From an uncultured Elusimicrobia bacterium (GTDB lineage Bacteria; Elusimicrobiota; Elusimicrobia; UBA1565; UBA9628), in contig CAIKVT010000023.1 in assembly GCA_903830945.1 (NCBI GenBank), forward strand, positions 44,415 through 108,414: a stretch of 64,000 nt of DNA, given 5' to 3'. Under the pieces are notes generated by a model, which saw nothing but the letters and a program-made list of their open reading frames with translations, searched no databases and was not told the DNA's origin. A program made the position numbers and the translations under genes. Shown one piece after another: positions 17,323-26,100 of the stretch (position 1 is its first letter; each line of letters begins with the position of its first letter).

Positions 17323-18015
17323 TTAAAAGGCGCCGCCATCCTGCCAGAGCCGTTCGGGCGAGGCTCCCAGCAACAAGCGCAGCTCCAGCCCCAGCCGCCG
17401 CCGAACGCAGCCTAAAAGCCCAAAACGATGCAGCCGGCTGGCCGAGGGCCAAACCCGCTGCGACAGAACCACGATGCGGCCGAAAGGCCGCAAACGCTCA
17501 CAAAAGGCTCGTCCCTCCAGGCACGGCACCGGTGGAAAGCCTCCGCTATAACGGTAAATGTCTGCCGTGGTGCACAGGCCATGACGCAGGTCCACCTGGC
17601 CGCGCCAGCGCGCCTCCGCGTTGACCAGCCAAGAAGCGAACCGGAAAGCGCGGCTCGTGCCGAACTGCACGGTAAAGACCGTGGCAGCCACCTTTCCCAG
17701 TTCCGGGGAGAGCCAGAAATGCTCGAGCGCCTGCTGCCAGTTCCCCGGAAGCTGGGCGTTCCCGCTCAAAAAGAGCAGCATGCTGCCTGTAGCCTTCTGG
17801 GCGCCTAGGTGGAGCTGCTCTCCGCGGTTGGAGCGCACATGCATTAGGACTTGATCGGCCCAGGGCTTGGCCTGGGCGACGGTATCATCCTCAGAGCCGC
17901 CATCCACCACGATGATTTCGAGCGGATTCTGATGGGAGATATGCCGCAGACGCTTGAGGGAAGATCCGATATGGAAGGACTCGTTGCACGTCGCGATGAT
18001 GATGGAAAATTTCAT
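17323..18015 (-). CDS. GT2 glycosyltransferase of the TIGR04283 type
   Basis: Family 2 glycosyltransferase of 230 residues with FSIIIATCNESFHIGSSLK, IIVVDGGSEDDTVAQA, and a GRGxQ-like element (NRGEQLHLGAQKATGSMLLFL) that marks the rSAM/selenodomain-associated TIGR04283 subgroup. Normally the next motif has a DxD-type pair; here the corresponding position reads SGNAQLP, so metal binding may be altered. The partner TIGR04282 gene that often accompanies it is not present in this window. Acceptor unknown. Confidence 0.7.
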   Translation of the reverse strand: MKFSIIIATCNESFHIGSSLKRLRHISHQNPLEIIVVDGGSEDDTVAQAKPWADQVLMHVRSNRGEQLHLGAQKATGSMLLFLSGNAQLPGNWQQALEHFWLSPELGKVAATVFTVQFGTSRAFRFASWLVNAEARWRGQVDLRHGLCTTADIYRYSGGFPPVPCLEGRAFCERLRPFGRIVVLSQRVWPSASRLHRFGLLGCVRRRLGLELRLLLGASPERLWQDGGAF

Positions 18016-18211
18016 CTGAGATCGTAAGCGTGATCAGCGGAATTCCAGCAAGCATGTTGGAGAATTATCGTAAACCTCCATCCAGCCAAGACCCCCATTG
18101 GGGCCAGCGCAAAAGGCTATGATAGCAAAACGCCGTCGGGGTGAACTCCCGGATCAGGATGCCCGAGAACGGGCTGGGACAGCCCTCGACCAGATTAAGT
18201 ACAATCATCGC

Positions 18212-19354
18212 GTGAAGGTCCTTATTTTCGGCGGGAGCTTCGACCCGCCGCATATCGGCCATGCCACCCTCCTCAAGGCCGCCGCAGACCTCATCAAGCC
18301 GGACCGCATCCTCGTCATCCCGGCCTTCCGAGCCCCTCTCAAAAATCCGCAAACCGTGCCGGCCGCGGACCGGCTGCGCCTGCTCAAGTTGGGATTGCCG
18401 CCCATGCTTCCCCCCCGCTGGCGCCGCATCGTCCATATCGACACGCGGGAATTGCTCAGCCGACGCCGCGTCTACACTGTGGAGACTTTAACTCGGCTCA
18501 AAGCCGAACACTCGGACTGGGAACTCAATTTCGTGATCGGTTCGGACTGGGCCACGGCCTGGTCCAAGTGGCGCGCCCGGAAGCAGTTGACCCGACTCTG
18601 CCGCTGGTGGACAGCGCTGCGTCCGGGCACGCCCAGAAGACGCATCCCCGAACATTTCACCCTCATCCGCCGGCCCATGCCGGATGTCTCATCTACGGAT
18701 CTAAGAGCGAACCTGGCCGCGGGCCTGGACTGCTCCCGCTGGCTGCATCCCCGCGTGGCGATCCTCATAGCCCGCCGCGGCCTCTATGGGACCGGCTTGA
18801 GCGCGGCCCTAAAATCAGATCTGGACCCCGAGCGGTTCGTCCATACCTTAGCCGTACGGCGTCTGGCCGAAGCGCTGGCCCGCCGCTGGAACGAGGACCC
18901 CCGCCGCGCGTCCCTCGCCGCGCTCCTGCACGACTGCGGCCGGATGATCAACAAAAAACGCTTAACCCGTTACGCCCTTGACCACGGGCTGCAAGTGCCC
19001 CTGCTGAGGACCGTCGCCCGCCGACAGCCAGGACTCCTGCACGCCTACGTGGGTGAGGACTTGGCCAGACGGCGCTTCGGGTGCCGGGACCATGCGGTCC
19101 TACGCGCCGTGCGCAACCACACCCTCGGCTCGCCGTCCATGTCGCGCTTGGACCGCATCCTCTACGTGGCGGATTCGGTCTCCGAGGACCGGCGCCATCC
19201 ACAAGCCGCGCCTCTGCGTCGCCTCGCGTTCCAAGACCTGGAGGCCGCCTTCACGGCCAGCCTCGCCGCCAAACTGAGCCACGCCGTGGGGCAAGGCGCT
19301 TGGGTGCATCCTCTTTCCATCTCCCTATGGAACCGCCTATGCGCAAAACCATGA
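18212..19354 (+). CDS. nadD: Fused nicotinate-mononucleotide adenylyltransferase and YqeK-type HD phosphohydrolase
   Basis: A two-domain protein of 380 residues. Residues 1-190 are NadD, which adenylates nicotinate mononucleotide in NAD synthesis: GGSFDPPHIGHATLL (the nucleotidyl-transferase HxGH loop), IPAFRAPLK, FVIGSDWATAW and the C-terminal SSTDLRANLAAG. Residues 205-380 are an HD-domain of the YqeK family (Ap4A hydrolase): FVHTLAVRRLAEALA, LAALLHDCGR (the HD pair), VGEDLARRRFG, VRNHTLGSP and ILYVADSVSEDR. The two genes are usually separate neighbours. I start at GTG 18212 because the HxGH strand must begin within a few residues; 38 upstream codons in the same frame have no homology. The stop overlaps the next gene. 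Confidence 0.88.
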   Translation: MKVLIFGGSFDPPHIGHATLLKAAADLIKPDRILVIPAFRAPLKNPQTVPAADRLRLLKLGLPPMLPPRWRRIVHIDTRELLSRRRVYTVETLTRLKAEHSDWELNFVIGSDWATAWSKWRARKQLTRLCRWWTALRPGTPRRRIPEHFTLIRRPMPDVSSTDLRANLAAGLDCSRWLHPRVAILIARRGLYGTGLSAALKSDLDPERFVHTLAVRRLAEALARRWNEDPRRASLAALLHDCGRMINKKRLTRYALDHGLQVPLLRTVARRQPGLLHAYVGEDLARRRFGCRDHAVLRAVRNHTLGSPSMSRLDRILYVADSVSEDRRHPQAAPLRRLAFQDLEAAFTASLAAKLSHAVGQGAWVHPLSISLWNRLCAKP

Positions 19355-20199
19355 TAGGCCGGGCTCTAGCGGCCGCGCTTCTAGCCGGTGTGCTCGCCTT
19401 AGCCTGGCTACAGAGCCGCTCTCCCTTAGCCCAGGCCTTATCCCAGGGCAGGCCGATCCTGGGCTGGCTCAGACTCGACGGCCAGACCCCGGCGTTGTTC
19501 CTGACCGTCTACCAGCCCGTCCGACGCACCCTGGACCTCATCTACCTGCCAGGAGGACCGCGCGCCAAGGGCCCCCCCTCCGTGGAAGCCGCCGGCACAC
19601 AGCTCGCGGCCCTGGCCCCGGAGGCCGGGATCAACCCCGGCCTCCCCGTCTGGCGCGGAACGCTGCCGGCCCTATCGGGGGATCCGCCGCTGGACGCTGC
19701 AGACTGGATAGCCCGGCTCGTCGGCAAGCCGCGCTTTTTGCTCCGGGCTTTTTTCCAATCGGAGATCGCCGATTGGTCCTGGTTCGACCGCTTGGCCCTC
19801 GCCTTAGAATTGCGGCGCCTAGGGCCGGAGGATCTGCGTCCCGCCTGGCTGCCCCCAGACGTCCAGGCCGGCAGCCTACTCAACCATCTTATCCTCGGAG
19901 CGGACGACCAACCGGCGACAGAACGCGTCACCGTGGAGGTGCTCAACGCCTCGACCCAACCTGGTATCGCCAGCCGCGCTAAAAATATATTACGATTAAA
20001 GGGCGCGGACGTCATGTCCGTGGGCAATGTCGCAAGGCAGGGACGGACCCTCGTCTACGATCGCACAGGACGCTTCGAGAACGCCGCCGCAGTCGCCCGG
20101 ATGCTGGACTGCCCGGCGGCACGGGCTTTGACTCAGGTGGATCTCAAGCGGCTGGTCGATGTCAGCGTGGTCCTGGCCGAGGATTGTCCGCTGCCGTAG
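19339..20199 (+). CDS. Membrane-anchored protein with C-terminal LytR_C domain
   Basis: Protein of 286 residues with one N-terminal membrane segment (ALAAALLAGVLALAWL) and a C-terminal LytR_C-like domain of about 85 residues (VTVEVLNASTQPGIASRAKN ... DVSVVLAEDC). The LytR/CpsA/Psr catalytic domain that attaches glycans is missing: the middle has no conserved Arg/Asp set. In many genomes a LytR_C protein sits between nadD/yqeK and rsfS, as here. Two in-frame ATGs are possible (19327 and 19339); I chose the second because its N terminus is basic. The gene overlaps nadD-yqeK by 16 bases. Confidence 0.65.
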   Translation: MRKTMIGRALAAALLAGVLALAWLQSRSPLAQALSQGRPILGWLRLDGQTPALFLTVYQPVRRTLDLIYLPGGPRAKGPPSVEAAGTQLAALAPEAGINPGLPVWRGTLPALSGDPPLDAADWIARLVGKPRFLLRAFFQSEIADWSWFDRLALALELRRLGPEDLRPAWLPPDVQAGSLLNHLILGADDQPATERVTVEVLNASTQPGIASRAKNILRLKGADVMSVGNVARQGRTLVYDRTGRFENAAAVARMLDCPAARALTQVDLKRLVDVSVVLAEDCPLP

Positions 20200-20228
20200 C
20201 ATATAACCATGCGCTAGGGAGGTTAATA

Positions 20229-21317
20229 ATGGAATTGGTCCAGATCCTCAAGGCCGCCGTCCAGACCGGAGCCAGCGACGTCCACTTGGTCATCGGCAAG
20301 CCTCCCATGATGCGCCTCAACGGCGAGATCGCCGAGATCCCCGACACCACGCCGCTGACCGCCGACGAGTCCAAGCGCCTCATCTACTCCATCCTCTACG
20401 AGGAGCAGCGCGCCAAGTTCGAGGAGAACTGGGAGCTCGATTGCTCCTTCGCCATCGCAGGCTTCGCGCGCTTCCGCGTCAACGTGCTGGTCCAAAAGAA
20501 CGGCGTCGAGGCGGTCATGCGGGTCATCTCGACCAAGATCCCAACACCCGAGCAGCTGCGCCTCTCCCCCATCGTGGTCGGCTTCTCAGACCTACCCCGC
20601 GGCCTGGTCCTGGTCACCGGCCCCACCGGCTCCGGAAAGTCCACGACCTTGGCCGCCATCATGGAGCTGGTCAACCAGAAGCTCACCGGCCACATCCTGA
20701 CGGTCGAGGACCCCATCGAGTTCGTCTACGAGTCCAAGAAGTGCATCGTCCGCCAGCGCGAGGTAGGTCAAAACACCAAGTCCTTCGCCGCGGCGCTCAA
20801 ATCCGCCCTGCGCGAGGACCCGGACGTCATCCTGGTCGGAGAGATGCGCGACCTCGAGACCATCCAACTGGCCGTCACCGCGGCCGAGACCGGACACCTG
20901 TGCTTCGGCACCCTGCACACCCAAGACTGCCCCTCCACCATCGACCGCATCATCGACGTGTTCCCGCCCCACCAGCAAGCCCAGATCCGGGTGCAGCTCG
21001 CCATGGTTCTCCAGGGCGTGATCTCCCAGATCCTGCTGCCCCGCGCCGATGGAGAGGGGCGGATCGCGGCGCGCGAGGTCCTGGTCATGACACCGGCCAT
21101 CTCCAACCTCATCCGGGAAGGCAAGACCCACATGATCTATGGGGCCATCGATACGGGGGCCAAATACGGCATGATCCCCATGGATAAGGCCCTGGCCAAC
21201 CTGGTCCGCGAGGGATTGGTCAAGCCCGAGGAGGCGCTCTTGCGCGCGCACAACCAGGACTCCTTCCGGATGCTGGCCGGCCTAGGCGCGGCGAAGGTGC
21301 CCATGCCGACCCTCTAA
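20229..21317 (+). CDS. pilT: Type IV pilus retraction ATPase PilT
   Basis: Hexameric ATPase that depolymerises type IV pili for twitching motility and DNA uptake; 362 residues. It begins with an AGGGAGGT ribosome-binding site at 20215-20222. Motifs: N-terminal ASDVHLVIGKPPMMRLNGEI, Walker A GPTGSGKSTTLAA (131-139), Asp box EDPIEFVYESKKC, Walker B VILVGEMRD, His box TGHLCFGTLHT, and a C-terminal AISNLIREGK in place of the usual AIRNLIRE. It is encoded between the LytR_C gene and a cyclic-nucleotide-type sensor gene. Confidence 0.93.
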   Translation: MELVQILKAAVQTGASDVHLVIGKPPMMRLNGEIAEIPDTTPLTADESKRLIYSILYEEQRAKFEENWELDCSFAIAGFARFRVNVLVQKNGVEAVMRVISTKIPTPEQLRLSPIVVGFSDLPRGLVLVTGPTGSGKSTTLAAIMELVNQKLTGHILTVEDPIEFVYESKKCIVRQREVGQNTKSFAAALKSALREDPDVILVGEMRDLETIQLAVTAAETGHLCFGTLHTQDCPSTIDRIIDVFPPHQQAQIRVQLAMVLQGVISQILLPRADGEGRIAAREVLVMTPAISNLIREGKTHMIYGAIDTGAKYGMIPMDKALANLVREGLVKPEEALLRAHNQDSFRMLAGLGAAKVPMPTL

Positions 21318-21328
21318 GGAGAAAATCC

Positions 21329-22234
21329 ATGGACCCGAAGGAAAGACTCCAACTCCTCAAATCCGTCCGCCTACTCGAGGCGATCCCGGAAAACCAACTC
21401 GCGACCCTGGGCGAGTTCCTCGCGCCCGTGGAATTCGCGGACGGCGCCGTCATCTTCGAGGAAGGCGGCACGGGGGACAGCCTCTACTTCCTGACCGGCG
21501 GTCGAGTGCGCATATCCAAGCGCGTCTCCTCCGGCGAGATGAAGGACCTGGCGATCCTGAGCCCCGGCGACTGCTTCGGCGAGATGGCGCTGGTCGACGA
21601 CGTGGCGCGCTCGGCCCAAGCCGCCGCCTCCGGCGCCGCCAAGCTCTTCCGCCTGCACCGCGATGACATGAACCGATGGCTCCAGTCGCATCCGGAGCTG
21701 GCCGTGGATTTCTTCGCACATCTGGTGCAGGTCCTCTCCCGGCGGCTGCGCCGGACCTCCAGCGAACTGACCCTCATCTACGACCTCTCTCACATGCTCC
21801 TGGAGCCCTGGGAAAGCGGCCAGGCCCTGCTGGCCAAGGTCCTCGGACACATAGCGCCGCACCTGGAGGGGAATTGGTCCGCGGCTGCCTATCTCTACAA
21901 CGTCTTCAACGACGAGATGGACTTCATGGCCGGTTACGGCCCCTTCGACTTCGCCGGTAGTCAAGTCCGGCTTCCGCCCATCAAAGAGACCCGCAACATC
22001 TGGATCATGGACCACGTCTACTACGTGTCTTTGCCCGGCGGAGATAGACCCAACGGCTATCTCATATTCCACTCCGAAGCCGACCTCAAAGACGACCAGC
22101 GCACCGAGATCGGTCGCACTTTGACCACGGTGGCGCAGTTCCTTTCCACGGCCCTGGAGAACATCGGCCATCGCGTCGAAGAGGGCCTGCGCGAACGACT
22201 CAAGGAGAAGACCACCCATGGCGCTTACTTTTAG
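21329..22234 (+). CDS. Cyclic-nucleotide-binding (CRP-fold) domain protein with a GAF-like C-terminal half
   Basis: Soluble protein of 301 residues. Residues 10-130 form a cNMP-binding beta-barrel: GAVIFEEGGTGDSLYFLTGGRV and the phosphate-binding cassette SPGDCFGEMALVDDVARSAQ, in which the Glu and Arg that hold the ribose and phosphate are present. Residues 150-280 look like a GAF domain (YLYNVFNDEMDFMAGYG ... GYLIFHSEADLKDDQRTEIG). There is no DNA-binding helix-turn-helix, so it is not a CRP-type transcription factor. It starts 11 bases after pilT behind an AAGGAGA site, which suggests that it modulates the pilus motor or its assembly. Its end overlaps rsfS by 17 bases. Confidence 0.75.
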   Translation: MDPKERLQLLKSVRLLEAIPENQLATLGEFLAPVEFADGAVIFEEGGTGDSLYFLTGGRVRISKRVSSGEMKDLAILSPGDCFGEMALVDDVARSAQAAASGAAKLFRLHRDDMNRWLQSHPELAVDFFAHLVQVLSRRLRRTSSELTLIYDLSHMLLEPWESGQALLAKVLGHIAPHLEGNWSAAAYLYNVFNDEMDFMAGYGPFDFAGSQVRLPPIKETRNIWIMDHVYYVSLPGGDRPNGYLIFHSEADLKDDQRTEIGRTLTTVAQFLSTALENIGHRVEEGLRERLKEKTTHGAYF

Positions 22235-22616
22235 AGCTTTAGGCCGGGCCCTGGCCCGAGCCGCCTCGGACAAGAAAGCCGAGGAGATCGTGCTGCTCGA
22301 CGTGCGGCGGCAGAGCCCCGTAACCGAATACATGCTCATCGCAACCGTCACCTCGCCGCCGCATCTGGAAGCACTGGAGGATGCTCTGCGCAAGGCCGGG
22401 CTGGAGTTGCATTGCCCGTCCCTGCGCCGAGCGAGACCCGCGAGCGACCGCTGGCGCGTGCTCGACTTCGGCGGCCTCCTGGCTCACTTCATGACCGACG
22501 AGGCCCGCCGTTTCTATAACCTAGAAAAGCTCTACCATCAGGCCAGGCCCGTGACCTGGGATGACGCTCCCCAGACCCCGGCCAAGACCCCAAAACGCCG
22601 GAAGACTCATGCCTGA
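22218..22616 (+). CDS. rsfS: Ribosome silencing factor RsfS
   Basis: Protein of 132 residues that binds ribosomal protein uL14 and blocks subunit joining under starvation. Family signs are ARAASDKKAEEIVLLDVRR, the SPVTEYMLIATVTSPPHLEAL strand pair and the W-x-x-LDFGGLLAHFMTDEARRFYNLEKLY segment with the conserved HxF and Y-LE-LW-like motif. It has an unusual basic tail ending KRRKTHA. A ribosome-binding AAGGAG lies inside the preceding gene at 22202-22207. Located after the nadD-yqeK and LytR_C genes, the common arrangement, but with pilT and the CRP-fold gene inserted between. Confidence 0.88.
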   Translation: MALTFRALGRALARAASDKKAEEIVLLDVRRQSPVTEYMLIATVTSPPHLEALEDALRKAGLELHCPSLRRARPASDRWRVLDFGGLLAHFMTDEARRFYNLEKLYHQARPVTWDDAPQTPAKTPKRRKTHA

Positions 22617-22640
22617 CATCATTGTCGAGCAAGCGCCGGT

Positions 22641-24278
22641 ATGATCCTCGCCGCGCTCAGGAAGTCCCTGACAACACGGGCCCAATCCTGGGCCAAGGCC
22701 GTAGCCGCCCAGCTCCCGGCCGAACTGCCGCTGACCATCCCCCCACCCAAGATGCAGGCCGACCTGTGCCTGCCCTGGCCTTTGTCCATGGCCAAAGCTG
22801 CGCGCCAACCGCCGCTGGAGCTCGCCGAATCACTGGCCAGAAGCCTGGGCGACTTAGTCGAGATTGAATCGGCCGTCGCCTCGCCGCCCGGTTTCGTGAA
22901 CCTCAAACTGCGCAACTCGATCCTCTGCGCGAATCTTAAGGCAGTCACCTTAAGCCCCGGCGCCTACGGCCGCGATGAAGGCGGACCGGCGCGCAAGATC
23001 TTGATCGAATTCGTCTCCGCAAATCCCACCGGCCCGCTGCACCTGGCTTCGGGCCGGGGCGCGACTTTGGGTGATTCTCTGGTGCGCATCCTGCGCCGCA
23101 TAGGCCGCCAGGCCTCGTCGGAGTTTTATGTAAACGACGCCGGCAATCAGGTCGAGCGGCTCGGTCTCTCGCTGCATGCCCGGCGCCACGGCCAAGAGCC
23201 GCCGGAAAAGGGCTACCAAGGCCAGTACGTGACCGACATGGCCAGGTCCTTTCCACTCGAGGCCGACTCCTGGACTCCGCAGCGCTGGCGACAGGAAGGC
23301 ATCCAGGCTTTACTCCAGTCCCACCGCGAAGACATGGACGCTTTCGGCGTGACCTTCGACCGCTGGTTCAGGGAGTCCGAGCTGCATGCCCAAGACGAGC
23401 TCGAGGCCACTCTCCAGAAGCTCAAAGACCGCGGCATGGTCTATGAAAAAGAAGGAGCGGTCTGGCTGGGCACAGCGGGCGCAGCGGAGTCAGAGGACGA
23501 TAAAGACCGGGTGCTGATCAAGGCCGATGGGGCCCCCACCTATTTCCTCGCGGACATCGCCTACCATGAGGACAAGTTCTCCCGGGGCTTCGAGCAGTCG
23601 ATCGACATCTGGGGCGCGGACCATCACGGCTATGTGCCGCGCATGAAGACGGCTATCGCGGCCTTGGGTCATCCACCGGAAGCCTTCCATGTCGTCATCC
23701 ACCAGCTGATCCATCTTTTCCGTGGACAAGAGGCGGTCAAGATGTCGAAGCGCACGGGTGAGTTCGTGCGCCTGCGCGAGGTGGTCGAGGAAGTGGGCAA
23801 GGACGCCTGCCGGTTCTTCTTCGCCCTGCGCACGCCGGATTCGCACTTGAATTTCGACCTGGAGCTGGCCAAGAAGCAGTCCTCCGAGAACCCGGTCTAT
23901 TACTGCCAATACGTGCACGCGCGCATCTGCTCGATCTTCCGGGAGGCGGAGAAGCAGGGGCTTCTGGGGCCGGAGCTGCCTCTGCCGGGCCCTAACGGTC
24001 AGCTCCTGACTTCAGCCGAGGAGCGGGCCCTTCTGCTCAAGATCGCCTGGTTCCCGGAGGTGCTCAAGGACTGCGAGAGGCTGCTCTCTCCTCATCCCCT
24101 CGCCAACTACATCCTGGAGCTGGCCGGGCTCTACCACCCGTTCTACGAGAAATGCCGGGTGGTGGATGTCAAAGAGCCTGAGACCTCCCGAGCGAGGCTC
24201 CTGCTGTGCGCCGGGGTCAAAGACGTAATCGCGCAGGGGCTGGGACTGCTGGGGGTCTCGGCTCCGGAGCAGATGTAG
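22641..24278 (+). CDS. argS: Arginyl-tRNA synthetase
   Basis: Class I aminoacyl-tRNA synthetase of 545 residues. The N-terminal Add-1 domain is followed by FVSANPTGPLHLASGRGATL, in which the usual HVGH-type signature reads HLAS, then FYVNDAGNQVERL, the WGADHHGYVPRMKTAI region, the intact KMSKRTGEFV loop, and the C-terminal DALR anticodon-binding domain. The length and domain order are normal, so it should be the functional enzyme for tRNA-Arg. It begins 24 bases after rsfS. Confidence 0.93.
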   Translation: MILAALRKSLTTRAQSWAKAVAAQLPAELPLTIPPPKMQADLCLPWPLSMAKAARQPPLELAESLARSLGDLVEIESAVASPPGFVNLKLRNSILCANLKAVTLSPGAYGRDEGGPARKILIEFVSANPTGPLHLASGRGATLGDSLVRILRRIGRQASSEFYVNDAGNQVERLGLSLHARRHGQEPPEKGYQGQYVTDMARSFPLEADSWTPQRWRQEGIQALLQSHREDMDAFGVTFDRWFRESELHAQDELEATLQKLKDRGMVYEKEGAVWLGTAGAAESEDDKDRVLIKADGAPTYFLADIAYHEDKFSRGFEQSIDIWGADHHGYVPRMKTAIAALGHPPEAFHVVIHQLIHLFRGQEAVKMSKRTGEFVRLREVVEEVGKDACRFFFALRTPDSHLNFDLELAKKQSSENPVYYCQYVHARICSIFREAEKQGLLGPELPLPGPNGQLLTSAEERALLLKIAWFPEVLKDCERLLSPHPLANYILELAGLYHPFYEKCRVVDVKEPETSRARLLLCAGVKDVIAQGLGLLGVSAPEQM

Positions 24279-24287
24279 GCAGCCGCC

Positions 24288-25979
24288 GTGCCGAAGACAG
24301 GCTCCCAGAACAGCGGCCTCTCGCTCTCGTCGCGTTTCGCCGCAACAGGCGTTGCGGCCGCCGCGGTCCTGCCCGCCCTGCGCAGGCTCTCGGATCCGGA
24401 CCTGCCCTGGCATCTCGCCGTCGGCCACGCGGCCGTGGCAGCGCGCGGCCTCATCAAGGCAGACACCTTCTCATACACGCAGAGCGGCCGCTTCGTGCCC
24501 TATGAATACCTCTCCGACATGCTGCTCTATGCCGCGCACCGCCTCGCCGGATTCTGGGGCCTCCAATTCCTGAGCGCCGCAGCCGTCGCTCTGCTAGCCT
24601 GGCTGATGATCGTCCGCGTCAACAAGGACGCCCGCCCCCTCGCTCTCGCCTTCTGCGGCCTGGCGCTGGCCGCGCTCTCCCCATTCCTCATCCTGCGGCC
24701 CGCCCTCCTGGGATTGCCCTTCTTCGCCGCGGCGCTGCTCTGCATAAACCGCTATCGTGAGCAGGAGAAGCCCCATTGGTTATGGTCTCTAGTCCCCCTG
24801 CAGCTCCTTTGGGCCAATGTCCACGCCTTCGCCATCGTCGGCGCCGCTCTGGCCGTCACAGCCGCAGCCCTGCTCCCTAAGCGCCGCAGCCGCGCCCAAC
24901 CCGCTTGCGCCGCGGCATCCGCCGTCATCGCCACATGTCTGAGTTCGTTCGGCCCCGGCATATTCCACGGCCCCTGGCGCGTCGCTTCCCACAGCACCCT
25001 TCTGCGAGAATGGGCTCCGGCATCCTGGGATCTCTTCTGGCGCTATGACCCGGCCCTCGGCCTGCTCATCGCGCTGGCTGCCGCATCCCTGATCTGGAGA
25101 CGCTCCGAAGAAGACCATCTCTTCGACCGCCTCGTGCTCGGCGCCGCTTTCCTGCTCATGCTCCTACGCTTCCGCTTGGCCCCCCTCTTCATCATCGTCG
25201 CCGCGCCCTTCGCCGCCGAAAAACTCTGGCCCAAGCTCAAAGACCGCCGCTGGCTGTCCGCCGCAGTCCTCGCCACAGCGCTCTCGGCCCCCGCCGCGGT
25301 CGCCCTGCGCCAGGAAGTCCCCTGGGGCATCGGTTTCGACCAGAGCCGCCTGCCCGAAGGCGCCGTGCGCTTCATCGCGGAGACACACCCTCGGGGGCCG
25401 GTCTTCAACGACCTCGCGTTCGGCGGCTACCTCATCTGGCGGCTGCCGCTGCAAATCAAAGTGTTCATCGACGGCCGCACCGCCTATCTCTACCCCCTCG
25501 GATTCCTCCAGCAAGCCTGGCAGGCCGAGTACCGGCCGGAGGCCTTCACGCCGCTAGCCGTGCGCTACGCCTTCCAGTGGGCCGTGGTGAACGCCCGGGC
25601 CGACTCCGATACCGCCGCGCCCCTGGCGGACAGCCCGGACTGGGCCATGATCTATGTCGATGACACGGCCGCGGTCTACATCAACATCAAGGGCCCGAAT
25701 AAGGGGCTCATGGCGTCAGGCTACCATGGCTTGCGTCACCTCACACCTTGGCCCATGCTGCTCGATGACAACCTGCCTCTCCCGGTCCTGGAACACGACG
25801 TTAGCCTAGCCTTGGCCCAAGCTCCCGACTCAATCCGAGCGCATCTATGGGCCGCGAGCGTGGACGTTCGCAAGGCTGACTGGGCTGCAGCCCGCGCCCA
25901 CCGTGACCGCATCGCAGCTCTCTCGCCGCAGAATGCCGCTCTGCCGATGTTGACTCGCCTCCTGAATGTCCCCCATTAG
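24288..25979 (+). CDS. Multi-pass membrane protein, possible GT-C type
   Basis: Integral membrane protein of 563 residues with about ten hydrophobic segments between residues 15 and 330 and a hydrophilic C-terminal third. A DPDLPWHLAVGH motif near residue 36 sits in the position where GT-C glycosyltransferases keep their acidic catalytic loop (D-x-D). The C-terminal part (GFDQSRLPEGAVRFIAETHP, FNDLAFGGYLIWRLPLQIKVFIDGR) is seen in hypothetical membrane proteins of several anaerobes. Assignment as a glycosyltransferase is tentative. It uses a GTG start at 24288, 9 bases after argS. The final 70 residues contain a short TPR-like helix pair. Confidence 0.55.
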   Translation: MPKTGSQNSGLSLSSRFAATGVAAAAVLPALRRLSDPDLPWHLAVGHAAVAARGLIKADTFSYTQSGRFVPYEYLSDMLLYAAHRLAGFWGLQFLSAAAVALLAWLMIVRVNKDARPLALAFCGLALAALSPFLILRPALLGLPFFAAALLCINRYREQEKPHWLWSLVPLQLLWANVHAFAIVGAALAVTAAALLPKRRSRAQPACAAASAVIATCLSSFGPGIFHGPWRVASHSTLLREWAPASWDLFWRYDPALGLLIALAAASLIWRRSEEDHLFDRLVLGAAFLLMLLRFRLAPLFIIVAAPFAAEKLWPKLKDRRWLSAAVLATALSAPAAVALRQEVPWGIGFDQSRLPEGAVRFIAETHPRGPVFNDLAFGGYLIWRLPLQIKVFIDGRTAYLYPLGFLQQAWQAEYRPEAFTPLAVRYAFQWAVVNARADSDTAAPLADSPDWAMIYVDDTAAVYINIKGPNKGLMASGYHGLRHLTPWPMLLDDNLPLPVLEHDVSLALAQAPDSIRAHLWAASVDVRKADWAAARAHRDRIAALSPQNAALPMLTRLLNVPH

Positions 25980-26100
25980 GAATATGTCGACATAGAATTA
26001 AAATCTGGTTTAAAAAATATAATTTTGGCAAAACCGCATTTCCCCCTTGCACATCTTCAACTTACGGACTATCCTTAATGCAGGGATGGAGGGATTTTCT

